Shown: one piece after another, positions 7,776 to 19,162 of the stretch
Position numbering within the stretch: the first letter of the stretch is position 1
Layout: each line of letters starts with the position of its first letter
Origin: Rahnella ecdela
GTDB taxonomy: Bacteria; Pseudomonadota; Gammaproteobacteria; Enterobacterales; Enterobacteriaceae
Length of the DNA stretch: 64,000 nt
Assembly (NCBI RefSeq): GCF_019049625.1
Contig: NZ_JAFMOY010000129.1
Span: forward strand, 1 to 64,000
Direction of reading: 5' to 3'
Notes under the pieces: generated by a model
Seen by the model: the letters and a program-made list of their open reading frames with translations, nothing else
Databases searched by the model: none
Told to the model about the DNA's origin: nothing
Made by a program: the position numbers and the translations under genes

Positions 7776-8714
7776 TCAGGCCTTAAATGCCACATCCGCT
7801 AGCGCCAGAACACCAGAACTCCCTTCACGCAGACGCGCCATCTCGTCACTCGGCGTGACACCAAAATAGCGTTTGAACTCCCGGCTGAACTGGGACGCAC
7901 TTTCATATCCCACCTGTAACGCCGCCACGCTGGCTTTCACGCCATCATAAATCATCAATGTACGTGCGCGGTGCAGACGATAGGTTTTCAGATATTGTAA
8001 CGGCGAGGTGCTGGTCACTGCTTTGAAGTTATGGTGAAACGCCGAAATACTCATGTTCACTTCACTGGCCAGCGTTTCCACGCTGAGATTATCGGCGTAC
8101 TGCGCCTCAATCCGGCGCAGTGATTTGGCAATCTGGCTGAAATGCGTATGACGGTTAACCAGCGCCTGGAGCGCCCCGCCATTCTCACTGGTCAGAATAA
8201 AGAACAAAATTTCGCGGATAATTTTCGGCCCCAGAATGCGGGCGTGCAGCGGTTTATCCATGACATCCAGCAGCCGCTCGGTCGCACAGAGAATATCGCC
8301 ATCCAGCACGCCGGAATTAATGCCTGTAGAGGATTCTTTCTGACGCACCACGCTTTCGTCGCCCATATCCATCAGCAAATCCTGCAACATCAGGTTATCA
8401 ATGCTGATCTGGATACCGGCCAGTGGCTCTTCGGGGCTGCTGAAGGTTTCACATTCGAAAGGCAGTGGCACGGTCAGCATCAGATAATTGTGCGGATCGT
8501 AAGAGAAAGTTTTCTTGCCCAGATAACCGACTTTTCTCCCCTGAAAAAGGATCACAATGCCGGGATTGTACAACACCGGCTGGCGCGGATGGTAACGCGT
8601 GGTGTACATCAGCGTCACCTGCGGAACCGCCGACGGCACGAGGTTTTTGTCTCCGCTGAGTTGTGCAACTCTGGCCGCCATACGGGCGCACAGGCTGTTC
8701 ACGTTTTCCATCAT
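7776..8714 (-). CDS. yqhC: AraC-family aldehyde-responsive regulator YqhC
   Basis: YqhC in E. coli activates yqhD-dkgA in response to reactive aldehydes such as glyoxal and methylglyoxal. This protein matches it well: an AraC-type N-terminal ligand domain (TVPLPFECETFSSPEEPLAG and ERLLDVMDKPLHARILG) and a C-terminal double helix-turn-helix (LSVETLASEVNMSISAFHHNFKAV-type, then GYESASQFSREFKRYFGVTPS). The frame is open up to 8819, but the ATG at 8714 is chosen because a GGAG lies just upstream (an ATG at 8711 is equally possible), giving about 312 residues (E. coli about 318). It is divergent from the alcohol dehydrogenase gene, its likely target. Confidence 0.88.
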   Translation of the reverse strand: MMENVNSLCARMAARVAQLSGDKNLVPSAVPQVTLMYTTRYHPRQPVLYNPGIVILFQGRKVGYLGKKTFSYDPHNYLMLTVPLPFECETFSSPEEPLAGIQISIDNLMLQDLLMDMGDESVVRQKESSTGINSGVLDGDILCATERLLDVMDKPLHARILGPKIIREILFFILTSENGGALQALVNRHTHFSQIAKSLRRIEAQYADNLSVETLASEVNMSISAFHHNFKAVTSTSPLQYLKTYRLHRARTLMIYDGVKASVAALQVGYESASQFSREFKRYFGVTPSDEMARLREGSSGVLALADVAFKA

Positions 8715-9017
8715 TCCGCTCCACATATTCATTAATCTGGCACTGATTCTGCCATAACCCCCTACGTTCCTACAGAGACAAGCAGAAACAGGCAAGACTC
8801 TGGCAGAAATGGGCATCATGCCGCTGCCAATTTTCTCTTACAGTTAATGTCGCCTTCCGCAGGGGGACACACCTGCATAAACGCGATGAACTGCTAGTCT
8901 GTATGAACGCACTTTTCATTCGCAAATCATGATCGGCGTTCCGGTCATCGGTTATATATTCTGATAACTCCTTATTTTTACTCATTATTCATCTAACCCG
9001 ATAGTTCGGAGGATTGT
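8715..9017. other. Divergent regulatory region between yqhC and the alcohol dehydrogenase gene
   Basis: About 300 bases separate the two divergent starts. The stretch should hold both promoters and the YqhC binding site, but no specific repeat could be identified by eye. A good Shine-Dalgarno sequence (CGGAGGA) precedes the dehydrogenase ATG. Confidence 0.4.
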
Positions 9018-10058
9018 ATGTCTGCACCTGTTGCTGCTGAAAACACCTTTAACGCCTGGGCCGCTACCGGCCCGAACCAGCCACTCGGAGCGTTTGCTTT
9101 CGACGCAGGCCCGATTGGGGATGAAGAAATCGAAGTCGCCATTGATTACTGCGGCGTCTGCCATTCCGATTTATCCATGCTGAATAACGACTGGGGCATT
9201 ACCCAATATCCGTTTGTACCGGGCCATGAAGTGGTCGGGAAAATCGTCAAAATTGGTAATCATGCGCAGAACAAAGGGCTGAAAGTCGGCCAGATTGTGG
9301 GCGTAGGTTGGAACCGTGGCAGCTGTATGCATTGTCATCCGTGTATATCCGGCGATCAGCATCTTTGTCATGACGTAGAAGCCACCATCATCGGCCATCA
9401 CGGCGGTTTCGCGGACAAAATTCGCAGCCACTGGGCGTGGGCTATTCCGTTGCCGGAAGGCGTTGATATCACCAGCGCCGGTCCGTTGTTCTGCGGCGGT
9501 ATCACCGTCTTTAACCCGCTGTTGCAGTTTAGCGTGCTGCCGACTCATCGCGTTGGCGTGATCGGCATCGGTGGTTTAGGTCACATGGCGCTGCGCTTCC
9601 TGAACGCCTGGGGCTGCGAAGTCACCGCGTTTACGTCTTCGCTGGCAAAACGTGACGAAGCTATCTCACTCGGCGCGCACCGCGTTATCGCCACCCGTGA
9701 CAGCGATGAGCTGAAGAAAATCGCCGGTCAGCTGGACTTCATAATGGTGACAGCCAATGCCTCGCTGGACTGGGACGCCATTATCGGCGCACTGGCACCT
9801 AAAGGCCGCCTGCACTTTGTCGGCGTGGTGCCGGAAGCGGTACCGTTGCATGTTATGGCGCTTATCAGCAAACAGGCTGAAGTGTCCGGCTCACCGACCG
9901 GCTCACCTTCACGTCTGGCCGACATGCTGGCGTTCTGCGCCCGCCATGACATCACGCCGCAGGTTGAGCATTTCCCGCTGAGCAAAATAAATGATGCCGT
10001 GGAGCATCTGCACGAAGGGAAAGCGCGCTACCGCGTGGTGCTGGATATGAACGCTTAA
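9018..10058 (+). CDS. Zinc-dependent alcohol/aldehyde dehydrogenase of the MDR superfamily
   Basis: This is a medium-chain zinc dehydrogenase of the cinnamyl-alcohol/YahK-like group, probably an NADPH-linked aldehyde reductase in the cytosol. It has 346 residues. The catalytic zinc site is seen in YCGVCHSD (about 44-51) and PGHEVVG (about 70-76). The structural zinc has its four cysteines spaced C-x2-C-x2-C-x7-C in SCMHCHPCISGDQHLC (about 105-120). The Rossmann glycine motif GIGGLGHMALRF is near 182-193. In E. coli this locus has yqhD, an unrelated iron-type reductase. The location between yqhC and dkgA suggests the same job, clearing toxic aldehydes under YqhC control; that is inference. Confidence 0.85.
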   Translation: MSAPVAAENTFNAWAATGPNQPLGAFAFDAGPIGDEEIEVAIDYCGVCHSDLSMLNNDWGITQYPFVPGHEVVGKIVKIGNHAQNKGLKVGQIVGVGWNRGSCMHCHPCISGDQHLCHDVEATIIGHHGGFADKIRSHWAWAIPLPEGVDITSAGPLFCGGITVFNPLLQFSVLPTHRVGVIGIGGLGHMALRFLNAWGCEVTAFTSSLAKRDEAISLGAHRVIATRDSDELKKIAGQLDFIMVTANASLDWDAIIGALAPKGRLHFVGVVPEAVPLHVMALISKQAEVSGSPTGSPSRLADMLAFCARHDITPQVEHFPLSKINDAVEHLHEGKARYRVVLDMNA

Positions 10059-10138
10059 GCCTCTTTCCTGTCTGAATATAAGTAGCCTGCTCAGCAAGAT
10101 GCCGTTTCGTTTACTAGACTTAACGTCAATCCCTACAC

Positions 10139-10168
10139 AGTGCCCGTGCTTTGCGGCGGGCACTTTGC
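10139..10168 (+). terminator. Hairpin between the dehydrogenase gene and dkgA
   Basis: A GTGCCCG/CGGGCAC stem with a loop of about ten bases ends 18 bases before the dkgA start and is followed by only three T residues. It is a weak terminator at best and may allow readthrough into dkgA. Confidence 0.4.
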
Positions 10169-10185
10169 CCTGAAAGGAGAAACTC

Positions 10186-11010
10186 ATGGCAACGCAACCC
10201 ATCATAAAACTTCACGATGGCAATCTGATGCCTCAGTTAGGACTTGGCGTATGGAAAGCCAGTAATCAGGAAGCCACCAGCGCAGTCAAAACGGCGATTG
10301 AAACCGGTTATCGCCATATTGATACAGCGGCGATTTACAAGAATGAGGAAGGCGTCGGCGAAGCGATTGCGGCCAATCTGGTTCCCCGTGAAGAGCTGTT
10401 TATCACCACCAAGTTGTGGAACGACGATCAGTTAAACGCTCCACAGGCGCTGGAAACCAGTCTTAAAAAACTGAGAACCGATTATGTCGATCTCTATCTC
10501 ATTCACTGGCCGCAGCCGGCTCAGGGGCATTATGTGGATGCCTGGAAAGCCCTGCTGAAACTGAAAGAAGAAGGTCTGGCGAAAAGCATCGGGGTATGTA
10601 ATTTCCCGCTGCAGCATTTGCAGAAGCTGAAAGATGAAACCGGCATTTTCCCGGTGGTGAATCAGATTGAGCTTCACCCGCTGATGCAACAGCGCCAGCT
10701 GCACGCATGGAACGCCACGCACACCATTGCGACTGAATCCTGGAGTCCGCTGGCACAAGGCGGCGAAGGCGTGTTTGATCAGCCACTGATCCAGAAACTG
10801 GCCGAGAAATATGACAAGACGCCTGCGCAGATTGTCATCCGCTGGCATCTGGATAACGGCCTGATTGTTATCCCGAAATCCGTGACGCCAAAACGCATCC
10901 GCGAAAACTTCGACGTGTTTGATTTCAAACTGGAGAAGGAAGAACTGGCGGAAGTCACCAAGCTGGATAAAGAGCACCGTCTGGGCCCGGATCCGGAAAA
11001 AGGTCTGTAA
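10186..11010 (+). CDS. dkgA: 2,5-diketo-D-gluconate / methylglyoxal reductase DkgA
   Basis: DkgA is an NADPH-dependent aldo-keto reductase that reduces 2,5-diketo-gluconate, methylglyoxal and other aldehydes in the cytosol. The 274-residue protein (E. coli 275) has the AKR marks: GYRHIDTAAIYKNEEGVGEA (about 42-61), with the catalytic Asp and Tyr, a TKLWND strand, DLYLIHWPQP (about 101-110) and IPKSVTPKRIREN (about 228-240), which binds the NADPH phosphate. A strong AAAGGAG lies eight bases before the ATG. With the upstream dehydrogenase and yqhC it forms an aldehyde-detoxification neighbourhood, as in E. coli. Confidence 0.95.
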   Translation: MATQPIIKLHDGNLMPQLGLGVWKASNQEATSAVKTAIETGYRHIDTAAIYKNEEGVGEAIAANLVPREELFITTKLWNDDQLNAPQALETSLKKLRTDYVDLYLIHWPQPAQGHYVDAWKALLKLKEEGLAKSIGVCNFPLQHLQKLKDETGIFPVVNQIELHPLMQQRQLHAWNATHTIATESWSPLAQGGEGVFDQPLIQKLAEKYDKTPAQIVIRWHLDNGLIVIPKSVTPKRIRENFDVFDFKLEKEELAEVTKLDKEHRLGPDPEKGL

Positions 11011-11033
11011 GCCGTTTCAGATTGCAGAAAAAC

Positions 11034-11060
11034 AAAAACCCGCCCAGGCGGGTTTTTTTA
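11034..11060. terminator. Bidirectional terminator between dkgA and ftsP
   Basis: A CCCGCC/GGCGGG stem is flanked by A residues on the left and seven T residues on the right, ending the convergent dkgA and ftsP transcripts. Confidence 0.88.
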
Positions 11061-11075
11061 TTGCGCGATAAACGC

Positions 11076-12491
11076 TTACACCGAAGGCTGCACCAGCATA
11101 TTGGCCGCAGAACCGCGATCGGCCAGTTCCAGTGCGCCACTGCGGTAAACGAACGGGAAGTGCTCATAGGAAGGCTGGTTAAAATACACCAGCAGCTCGA
11201 CGTCTCCGTCCACCCACACTGTGTCTTTGAATCCGGCATCCTCCACCAGCGGTGCGGCGCCATTGACGCTTTTCACAAGGAAGGAAACGCCTTCAACATG
11301 GAACGTCTGCGGCATATCTGCATGCACCGTCCAGCGTTCCCACGTGCCTTGCTGCGCGGTGAGGTCAATACGGTTAATGTCCCACAACGCGCCGTTAATC
11401 CCAGGATCACTGTCACCCAGACGCAAGTCGCGGGTGCGGACAACGTTACCGGTGAGGATTTGATCCGCCAGTAACCGCATCGGCAGATTATCCGTCACCA
11501 GCGGCAGCAGGCCGGTCGGTTTCAGGGTCAGCACGATAGTTGATACCAGAATGCTTGAAGGCTCGAACAGGCCGCGCAGTCTGTCCATCACGCCTGCGGC
11601 TTCACCGGCAGTAATCGAGACTTCCTCGCCCTGTGACATATCCACCAGCACTTCGCGGCGTTCGCCCGGACCAAGAGAGAGACGTTTCACCGTCATCGGC
11701 GCAGGCAGGAAACCGAGATCAGAACCCACGACGTGGAATGCGCGATTATCGGTCATGCTCAGTTCGTAACGGCGCGCATTCGACGCATTCAGTAAACGCA
11801 GACGAACCCAGCCACGCGAAACTTCTACGAACGGGCTCTGTACGCCATTGACCAGCATGGTATCGCCAAAGAATCCGCCGGAAGCCGGAGTGTCATATTG
11901 CGGTACGCCGAAACCATCCAGCCGCTTGTCCTGAATGATAATCGGGAAATCATCCACGCCGTAGTGATTCGGTAATGGCAGGCTCTTGCTGACTTCATCC
12001 TCAACAATCCACATCCCCGCCAAGCCGTTATAGACGTGCGGCGCCATGCGGTTTGGCGTGTTAGCGTGATACCAGCAGGTAGCCGCTGCCTGACGAATAG
12101 GCAATACCGGAGACCAGTCAACGCCCGGCTGCATCAGACGCGCAGCGCCGCCGGTTAAGGTGCCCGGTTCAAGCAGACCGCTGACGGTCATTGATACAGG
12201 TTCTGCCAGACGGTTGCTGTAAATCAGTTTGACGTCATCACCGCTGTGTACTTTGACCGTCGGGCCAAGATACATGCCATTGATGCCCCAGACAGGCGCT
12301 TTTGCGCCACCCAGGAATGACCAGTGAGCAGCCTGCAAAGTCAGAAACAGCGGTTGTCCACGGCGCGATTCGAGCAGCGGTGGAACAGGCAATGCGGGTT
12401 GCGAACCACTCGCTTCTGCTTTTAATGGCAGAGCACCTGCGGCAAGAGCCACGCCGGAGGCTTGCAGGAACGAGCGACGACTGAGTGACAT
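11076..12491 (-). CDS. ftsP: Cell division protein FtsP (SufI)
   Basis: FtsP is a periplasmic divisome-stabilising protein with a multicopper-oxidase fold that has lost its copper sites. The 471 residues begin with a clear twin-arginine signal (SRRSFLQASGVALAAGALP), so it is exported folded by Tat. Three cupredoxin domains follow. Fold marks such as WYHANTPNRMAPHVYNGLAGMW-type and QTFHVEGVSF are present, but the usual copper-binding HxH pairs are not intact. It follows plsC in the same direction after 80 bases, as in E. coli, so the two are probably co-transcribed. Confidence 0.93.
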   Translation of the reverse strand: MSLSRRSFLQASGVALAAGALPLKAEASGSQPALPVPPLLESRRGQPLFLTLQAAHWSFLGGAKAPVWGINGMYLGPTVKVHSGDDVKLIYSNRLAEPVSMTVSGLLEPGTLTGGAARLMQPGVDWSPVLPIRQAAATCWYHANTPNRMAPHVYNGLAGMWIVEDEVSKSLPLPNHYGVDDFPIIIQDKRLDGFGVPQYDTPASGGFFGDTMLVNGVQSPFVEVSRGWVRLRLLNASNARRYELSMTDNRAFHVVGSDLGFLPAPMTVKRLSLGPGERREVLVDMSQGEEVSITAGEAAGVMDRLRGLFEPSSILVSTIVLTLKPTGLLPLVTDNLPMRLLADQILTGNVVRTRDLRLGDSDPGINGALWDINRIDLTAQQGTWERWTVHADMPQTFHVEGVSFLVKSVNGAAPLVEDAGFKDTVWVDGDVELLVYFNQPSYEHFPFVYRSGALELADRGSAANMLVQPSV

Positions 12492-12571
12492 ATTTTCTCC
12501 ATGAAAACAAATCTAGAGCTGTTAGCCCCACCGCCATCAATGGCAGCGGGAAAAGTGGTATCAACTGAATT

Positions 12572-13309
12572 TTATTTTTTTGCAGCAGCTTCGCGTTGGG
12601 CGACTTCGGCATCCAGTTCGGCAATTTTGTCCGCCATGATCTGACGACAATGCTCGGACAGTTCGCGCAGGCGCTCTTTGGTATAACCGCTGGTGTCGAT
12701 TGGTGGAAGCATTTCGACAATCACCAGACCGTTTGACCAGCGATTTAACTTTACCTTGTTGCTGGTATTCGATACGCAAATCGGCACAATCGGCACGCCG
12801 GCCGCAATGGCAGCATGGAAAGCGCCAGTTTTAAAAGGCATCAGGCCACGGCCACGGCTGCGGGTGCCTTCCGGGAACATCCAGATCGACAGATTCTTTT
12901 TCTTAATCTGGGTCACTACCTGAGAAATCGTACCGTGGGCTTTGGCGCGATTATCACGGTCAATCAGCAGGTTGCCCGTCAGCCAGTAAAGCTGACCAAA
13001 GAACGGGATCCAGGCCAGGCTTTTCTTGCCCACGGTCACCGTTCTTGGCATGACAACGGACGACGCCGTCACCATGTCGTAATTGTTCTGATGGTTGGCA
13101 ATATAAATACAGTTGCCGTTATTCACGGCTTCTGCAGGAATACGTTTTTCAACACGAAGGCCAAATACCGGTGCCAGACGACCAAACAGCTTACCGAAAG
13201 TCGACACATGTTTCGGGTTTCGCGGACTGAAAAGACAATAAATACAACCAAAAACAGAGACCAGAATCGAGTAAACCACCACGATAATCAGACGCAAAAT
13301 AAATAACAT
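12572..13309 (-). CDS. plsC: 1-acyl-sn-glycerol-3-phosphate acyltransferase PlsC
   Basis: PlsC adds the second acyl chain to lysophosphatidic acid, giving phosphatidic acid at the inner membrane. The 245-residue protein (same as E. coli) has an N-terminal membrane segment (about residues 3-25), the acyltransferase HX4D motif in ANHQNNYDM (about 72-80) and the FPEGTRSRGRG motif (about 143-153) that binds glycerol phosphate. It lies downstream of parC after a terminator. plsY, for the preceding step, is elsewhere in this window. Confidence 0.95.
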   Translation of the reverse strand: MLFILRLIIVVVYSILVSVFGCIYCLFSPRNPKHVSTFGKLFGRLAPVFGLRVEKRIPAEAVNNGNCIYIANHQNNYDMVTASSVVMPRTVTVGKKSLAWIPFFGQLYWLTGNLLIDRDNRAKAHGTISQVVTQIKKKNLSIWMFPEGTRSRGRGLMPFKTGAFHAAIAAGVPIVPICVSNTSNKVKLNRWSNGLVIVEMLPPIDTSGYTKERLRELSEHCRQIMADKIAELDAEVAQREAAAKK

Positions 13310-13472
13310 AACATCCTCTTAAAACTACAGCCGAAGCCGGTAAGAAACCTGTGCAGTTTCGCTCCCTGTGAGGTGAACTATTCTCAAGCCTCATTCAGCA
13401 GGGCACAACGGTTTTATTGATACAAATGTAAAATCTTTGCACTGCACAACAGTCTCAGGCCCCTGCTTTCCC

Positions 13473-13508
13473 TCAAAAAGAGTTCAGGGCACAAATGTGC
13501 CCTGACTT
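13473..13508 (-). terminator. parC terminator
   Basis: Read on the minus strand, a GTCAGGGCAC/GTGCCCTGAAC-type stem with a six-base AT-rich loop is followed by CTCTTTTTG. It ends 20 bases after the parC stop. Confidence 0.85.
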
Positions 13509-13527
13509 TATGGGGTCAACAGCGGTC

Positions 13528-15801
13528 TTATTCTTCGCTGTCACCACCTGGGGTACGTGCAGGCGCATCGACCTCTACCCGGTCGATACGTTGCAGGCCG
13601 CGTGGCAGAAGGGTTCCCTTGCGGCCACGTTCAGCGCGGAATTTCTGCAAATCTTCGGGACGCAGAACCAGCTTACGTTTGCCCACGTGCAGGATAATCG
13701 ACGTTTGCGGTGCTAACACCAGCAGCCATTGTAGTTTATCTTCGCCACTTGCTGCCTGCGCAGAAGGGATTGAAACAATTTTGTTACCTTTGCCCTTCGA
13801 CAGTTGCGGCAAATCAGCCACCGGGAACATCAGCATACGGCCCGCGGCAGTGATCGACAGCAACATGTCATCAGCGCCATGAAGCTCCATTGGCGCGAAG
13901 GCTTTCGCATTTTCCGGCAGGGAGATCATCGCTTTACCGGCACGGTTTCTGGCCACTAAATCGTTGAAGGTACAAACGAAACCATAACCCGCATCAGAAG
14001 CCATCAGTAACTTTTGATCGTCAGCAGCCATCAGCACGTGTTCAATGGTCGCGCCCGGCGGCGGCGTCAGTTTACCGGTCAGCGGTTCACCCTGACCGCG
14101 CGCCGATGGCAGCGTGGTGGGATCAAGCGCATAACTGCGGCCTGTGGAGTCCATAAACACCACAGGCTGATTGCTCTTGCCTTTCGCTGCGGCACGGAAA
14201 CTGTCACCGGCTTTGTAGCTCAGACCGGAAGCATCGATATCATGACCTTTAGCGCTGCGCACCCAGCCTGATTCGGACAACACAATCGTGACCGGCTCGG
14301 ACGGAATGAAATCGTGCTCACTCATCGCCTTAGCTTCTTCACGTTCAGTGATTGGCGAACGGCGCTCATCACCAAAGGATTCGGCATCGGCCTGAATTTC
14401 TTTGCGGATTAGCGTGCTGAGTTTACGTTCAGAAGCCAGAAGCGCCTGCAACTGATCGCGTTCTTTCGCCAGTTCATCCTGCTCGCCACGAATTTTGGTT
14501 TCTTCGAGTTTCGCCAAATGACGTAATTTCAACTCGAGGATTGCTTCTGCCTGAGTGTCTGACAGCTCGAAACGTTGCATCAGCACCGGTTTCGGCTCGT
14601 CTTCAGTACGGATGATGTGAATGACTTCATCAATATTGAGGAACGCCGTCAGCAAACCTTCGAGGATATGCAGGCGTTTCAGGACTTTATCGAGGCGGTA
14701 GTTCAGACGACGGCGTACAGTATCGCGACGGTAAGCCAGCCATTCCGTCAGAATTTCCAGCAGCCCTTTCACCTGCGGACGGTGATCGAGGCCGATCATA
14801 TTCATGTTGATGCGGTAGCTGCGTTCCAGATCGGTGGTCGCAAACAGGTGATTCATCACCTGATCAAGATCGATACGATTCGAGCGCGGTACCACCACCA
14901 GACGGGTCGGGTTCTCGTGATCGGATTCATCACGCAGATCTTCGACCATCGGCAGCTTTTTGGCACGCATCTGGTTGGCAATTTGTTCCAGCACTTTGGC
15001 GCCGGAAACCTGATGCGGTAATGCGGTGATCACCGCACTGCCGTCTTCTTTATGCCAGACCGCACGCATACGCACCGAGCCTTTGCCCGATTCGTACATT
15101 TTGCGGATTTCATTGCGTGGCGTAATGATTTCGGCTTCGGTCGGGAAATCTGGCCCCTGAACGAATTCCAGCAAATCTTCCAGCGAGCTGTTCGGTTTTT
15201 CCAGCAGCGCGACCGCAGCGGCGGCCACTTCACGGATGTTATGCGGCGGAATATCCGTCGCCATCCCGACTGCAATACCGGTGGTGCCGTTGAGCAGAAT
15301 ATTCGGCAGACGCGCAGGCAGCATTTTCGGCTCCTGCATGGTGCCGTCAAAGTTCGGCACGTAATCGACCGTTCCCTGCCCTAACTCACGTAACAGAACG
15401 TCGGCATATTTCGACAGTCGCGATTCGGTATAACGCATCGCGGCGAAGGATTTCGGATCATCCGGCGCGCCCCAGTTCCCCTGTCCGTCAACCAGCGGAT
15501 AACGGTAAGAGAATGGCTGCGCCATCAGCACCATGGCTTCGTAACAGGCGCTGTCGCCGTGCGGATGGTATTTACCCAGCACGTCACCGACGGTACGCGC
15601 GGATTTTTTGAATTTGGCGTTATTACTCAGGCCGAGCTCGGACATCGCATAAATAATACGGCGCTGTACCGGCTTGAGCCCGTCACCGATAAACGGCAGC
15701 GCGCGGTCCATGATGACGTACATGGAATAGTTGAGATAGGCGTTCTCAGTAAACGTGTGCAGTGCTAAACGCTCTGTTCCGTCATGAGTCATTTCGCTCA
15801 T
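13528..15801 (-). CDS. parC: DNA topoisomerase IV subunit A, ParC
   Basis: ParC is the DNA breakage-reunion subunit of topoisomerase IV, which unlinks daughter chromosomes. The 757-residue protein (E. coli 752) has the winged-helix/tower core to about residue 490 and a C-terminal beta-pinwheel. The quinolone-resistance region reads [15 protein letters not shown]: with the four-residue N-terminal offset, Ser84 and Glu88 correspond to E. coli Ser80 and Glu84 and are wild type. The catalytic Tyr is in [13 protein letters not shown] (about residue 124). parE lies nearby on the same strand, separated by mdaB-ygiN on the opposite strand. Confidence 0.97.
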   Translation of the reverse strand: MSEMTHDGTERLALHTFTENAYLNYSMYVIMDRALPFIGDGLKPVQRRIIYAMSELGLSNNAKFKKSARTVGDVLGKYHPHGDSACYEAMVLMAQPFSYRYPLVDGQGNWGAPDDPKSFAAMRYTESRLSKYADVLLRELGQGTVDYVPNFDGTMQEPKMLPARLPNILLNGTTGIAVGMATDIPPHNIREVAAAAVALLEKPNSSLEDLLEFVQGPDFPTEAEIITPRNEIRKMYESGKGSVRMRAVWHKEDGSAVITALPHQVSGAKVLEQIANQMRAKKLPMVEDLRDESDHENPTRLVVVPRSNRIDLDQVMNHLFATTDLERSYRINMNMIGLDHRPQVKGLLEILTEWLAYRRDTVRRRLNYRLDKVLKRLHILEGLLTAFLNIDEVIHIIRTEDEPKPVLMQRFELSDTQAEAILELKLRHLAKLEETKIRGEQDELAKERDQLQALLASERKLSTLIRKEIQADAESFGDERRSPITEREEAKAMSEHDFIPSEPVTIVLSESGWVRSAKGHDIDASGLSYKAGDSFRAAAKGKSNQPVVFMDSTGRSYALDPTTLPSARGQGEPLTGKLTPPPGATIEHVLMAADDQKLLMASDAGYGFVCTFNDLVARNRAGKAMISLPENAKAFAPMELHGADDMLLSITAAGRMLMFPVADLPQLSKGKGNKIVSIPSAQAASGEDKLQWLLVLAPQTSIILHVGKRKLVLRPEDLQKFRAERGRKGTLLPRGLQRIDRVEVDAPARTPGGDSEE

Positions 15802-16124
15802 TGATGTTTAATCCTCAGACCCGTGGCGTTATCGTTTTGGAAATTAAGGAAGCTTGCACCCGCTGGCGCGCTGAGGCGACTTTTGCAGGGCAATGATGTT
15901 CGCGATAGTACATCATCTGCCGTATGGCTGTCACAGTTGCTGTGTTTATGGCTCTTTTTTCAGCCATTTTTTCACAAAAGAAGGATTAAATTGTCGTGAC
16001 GTTTCTTCAATTATTGCATCTGAGTCAATAGTCTTGTGCGCTATATCACATTTTTCTGCGGCGCAGAGTTAAGTACACTACGTGATAACAGCCTGACCAC
16101 CAGAATTCTAATTGAGGGAAACTC
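15802..16124. other. Intergenic region between parC and mdaB
   Basis: This 323-base stretch lies between two divergent starts and should carry both promoters. A small inverted repeat (ATGGCT...AGCCAT around T residues, near 15948-15969) is visible. No open frame, repeat family or RNA gene is convincing. Confidence 0.4.
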
Positions 16125-16712
16125 ATGAGCAATATCCTGATTATCAATGCCGGCAAAACATTTGCCCACTCTAAAGGCGCACTGAACAACAGTCTGACCG
16201 AAGTTGCTACCAGCTTCCTGCGCGACAAAGGCCACGATGTGCGTGTGACTGTGCTGGAAGACGGTTATGACGTGCAGACCGAAATCGAAAGCTATCTGTG
16301 GGCGGATGCCATCATTTATCAGCAACCAGGCTGGTGGATGGGGATGCCGTGGACGCTAAAAAAATACGTCGATGAAGTGTTCACCGAAGGTCACGGCAAA
16401 CTGTACGCCAGCGATGGCCGTACCCGTTCTGATGACTCGAAAAAATACGGTTCCGGCGGCCTGTTGCAGGGTAAATGCTACATGCTTTCCGTGACCTGGA
16501 ATGCTCCGCTGGAAGCGTTCGAAGATAAAGAGCAGTTCTTCCACGGCGTTGGGGTTGACGGCGTTTACATGGCTCAGCACAAAGCTAACCAGTTTATCGG
16601 CCTCGATACTTTGCCGACTTTTATGTGTAACGACGTGATTAAACAGCCTGATGTGGAAGGTGATTTTGCGCGCTACCGTGCTCACCTTGAAAATGTATTC
16701 GGTCAGGCTTAA
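16125..16712 (+). CDS. mdaB: NADPH:quinone reductase MdaB
   Basis: MdaB is a flavodoxin-fold, FAD-containing NADPH quinone oxidoreductase that performs two-electron reduction of quinones and limits redox cycling. It has 195 residues (E. coli 193). It begins with the flavodoxin strand NILIINAGKTFAHSKGALN and carries YQQPGWWMGMPWTLKKYVDEVF (about 65-86, noted in two parts: QQPGWWMGMP and KKYVDEVF) and the late motif FHGVGVDGVYMAQHKANQF-type. ygiN, which acts on quinols, follows 30 bases later, so the pair may run a quinone-quinol cycle as proposed in E. coli. Confidence 0.95.
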   Translation: MSNILIINAGKTFAHSKGALNNSLTEVATSFLRDKGHDVRVTVLEDGYDVQTEIESYLWADAIIYQQPGWWMGMPWTLKKYVDEVFTEGHGKLYASDGRTRSDDSKKYGSGGLLQGKCYMLSVTWNAPLEAFEDKEQFFHGVGVDGVYMAQHKANQFIGLDTLPTFMCNDVIKQPDVEGDFARYRAHLENVFGQA

Positions 16713-16742
16713 GGTTGAAGGTCACCCGGGAAAGAGGTTTTT

Positions 16743-17048
16743 ATGATCACTGTTATTGCTGAAATCAAAGTAAAACCAGGTCGTCGCGATTCGGTTATGG
16801 AAAAAATCACAGCCCTGCTGCCAAGCGTTCTGGCAGAGAAAGGCTGTCACCGTTATGAGCCTTACGTTGATTTCAACGGTCAGATCCCGTGGCGTAAAAC
16901 GGTCCCTGATTCCATCTTTATGCTGGAAGACTGGGAAAGTCTGGCGCATCTCGAAGCGCATCAGCAGGCTGAACATATGGACAAGCACCGCGAAAACATC
17001 AAAGCCGACGTGCTGGATGTCGTGATCCATATTATCGAAAAAGCGTAA
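16743..17048 (+). CDS. ygiN: Probable quinol monooxygenase YgiN
   Basis: YgiN is a small ABM-fold (antibiotic biosynthesis monooxygenase) protein, reported in E. coli to oxidise menadiol to menadione. The 101 residues (E. coli 104) show the ABM pattern: ITVIAEIKVKPGRRD at the start, EKGCHRYEPYVDF near 37-49 and EDWESLAHLEAHQQAEHM near 62-79. The gene is tightly coupled to mdaB and shares a terminator downstream with parE. Confidence 0.93.
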   Translation: MITVIAEIKVKPGRRDSVMEKITALLPSVLAEKGCHRYEPYVDFNGQIPWRKTVPDSIFMLEDWESLAHLEAHQQAEHMDKHRENIKADVLDVVIHIIEKA

Positions 17049-17091
17049 TCGTAAAATCTGCGCAGAGAAGTATCAGTGCAGATCAGAAAAC

Positions 17092-17127
17092 AAAAATGCC
17101 GGAGCTGCAAAGCGTCCGGCATTTTTT
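17092..17127. terminator. Bidirectional terminator between ygiN and parE
   Basis: An AAAAATGCCGGA / TCCGGCATTTTT near-perfect inverted repeat with an eleven-base loop ends the convergent ygiN and parE transcripts. Confidence 0.9.
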
Positions 17128-17151
17128 ATAGGTGCAACGAAAGAAAAAGGA

Positions 17152-19053
<1,902 letters not shown>

Positions 19054-19162
19054 TTATTCGTGGCTCATAGGTTTGTGGGCTAACGATACATTATTTGGGC
19101 GGGTATCAGGACTGGCAGCAAGCAGACGCGATAAATCCGGGGATAAAATCACCCTGACGATG

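Noticed and set aside
14575-15021. Antisense frame of 148 codons within parC
   Set aside because: It is a shadow of strongly conserved parC sequence with no start signal.
15528-15582. Quinolone-resistance substitutions in ParC or ParE
   Set aside because: The residues matching E. coli ParC Ser80 and Glu84 and the ParE EGDSAGGS region are wild type.
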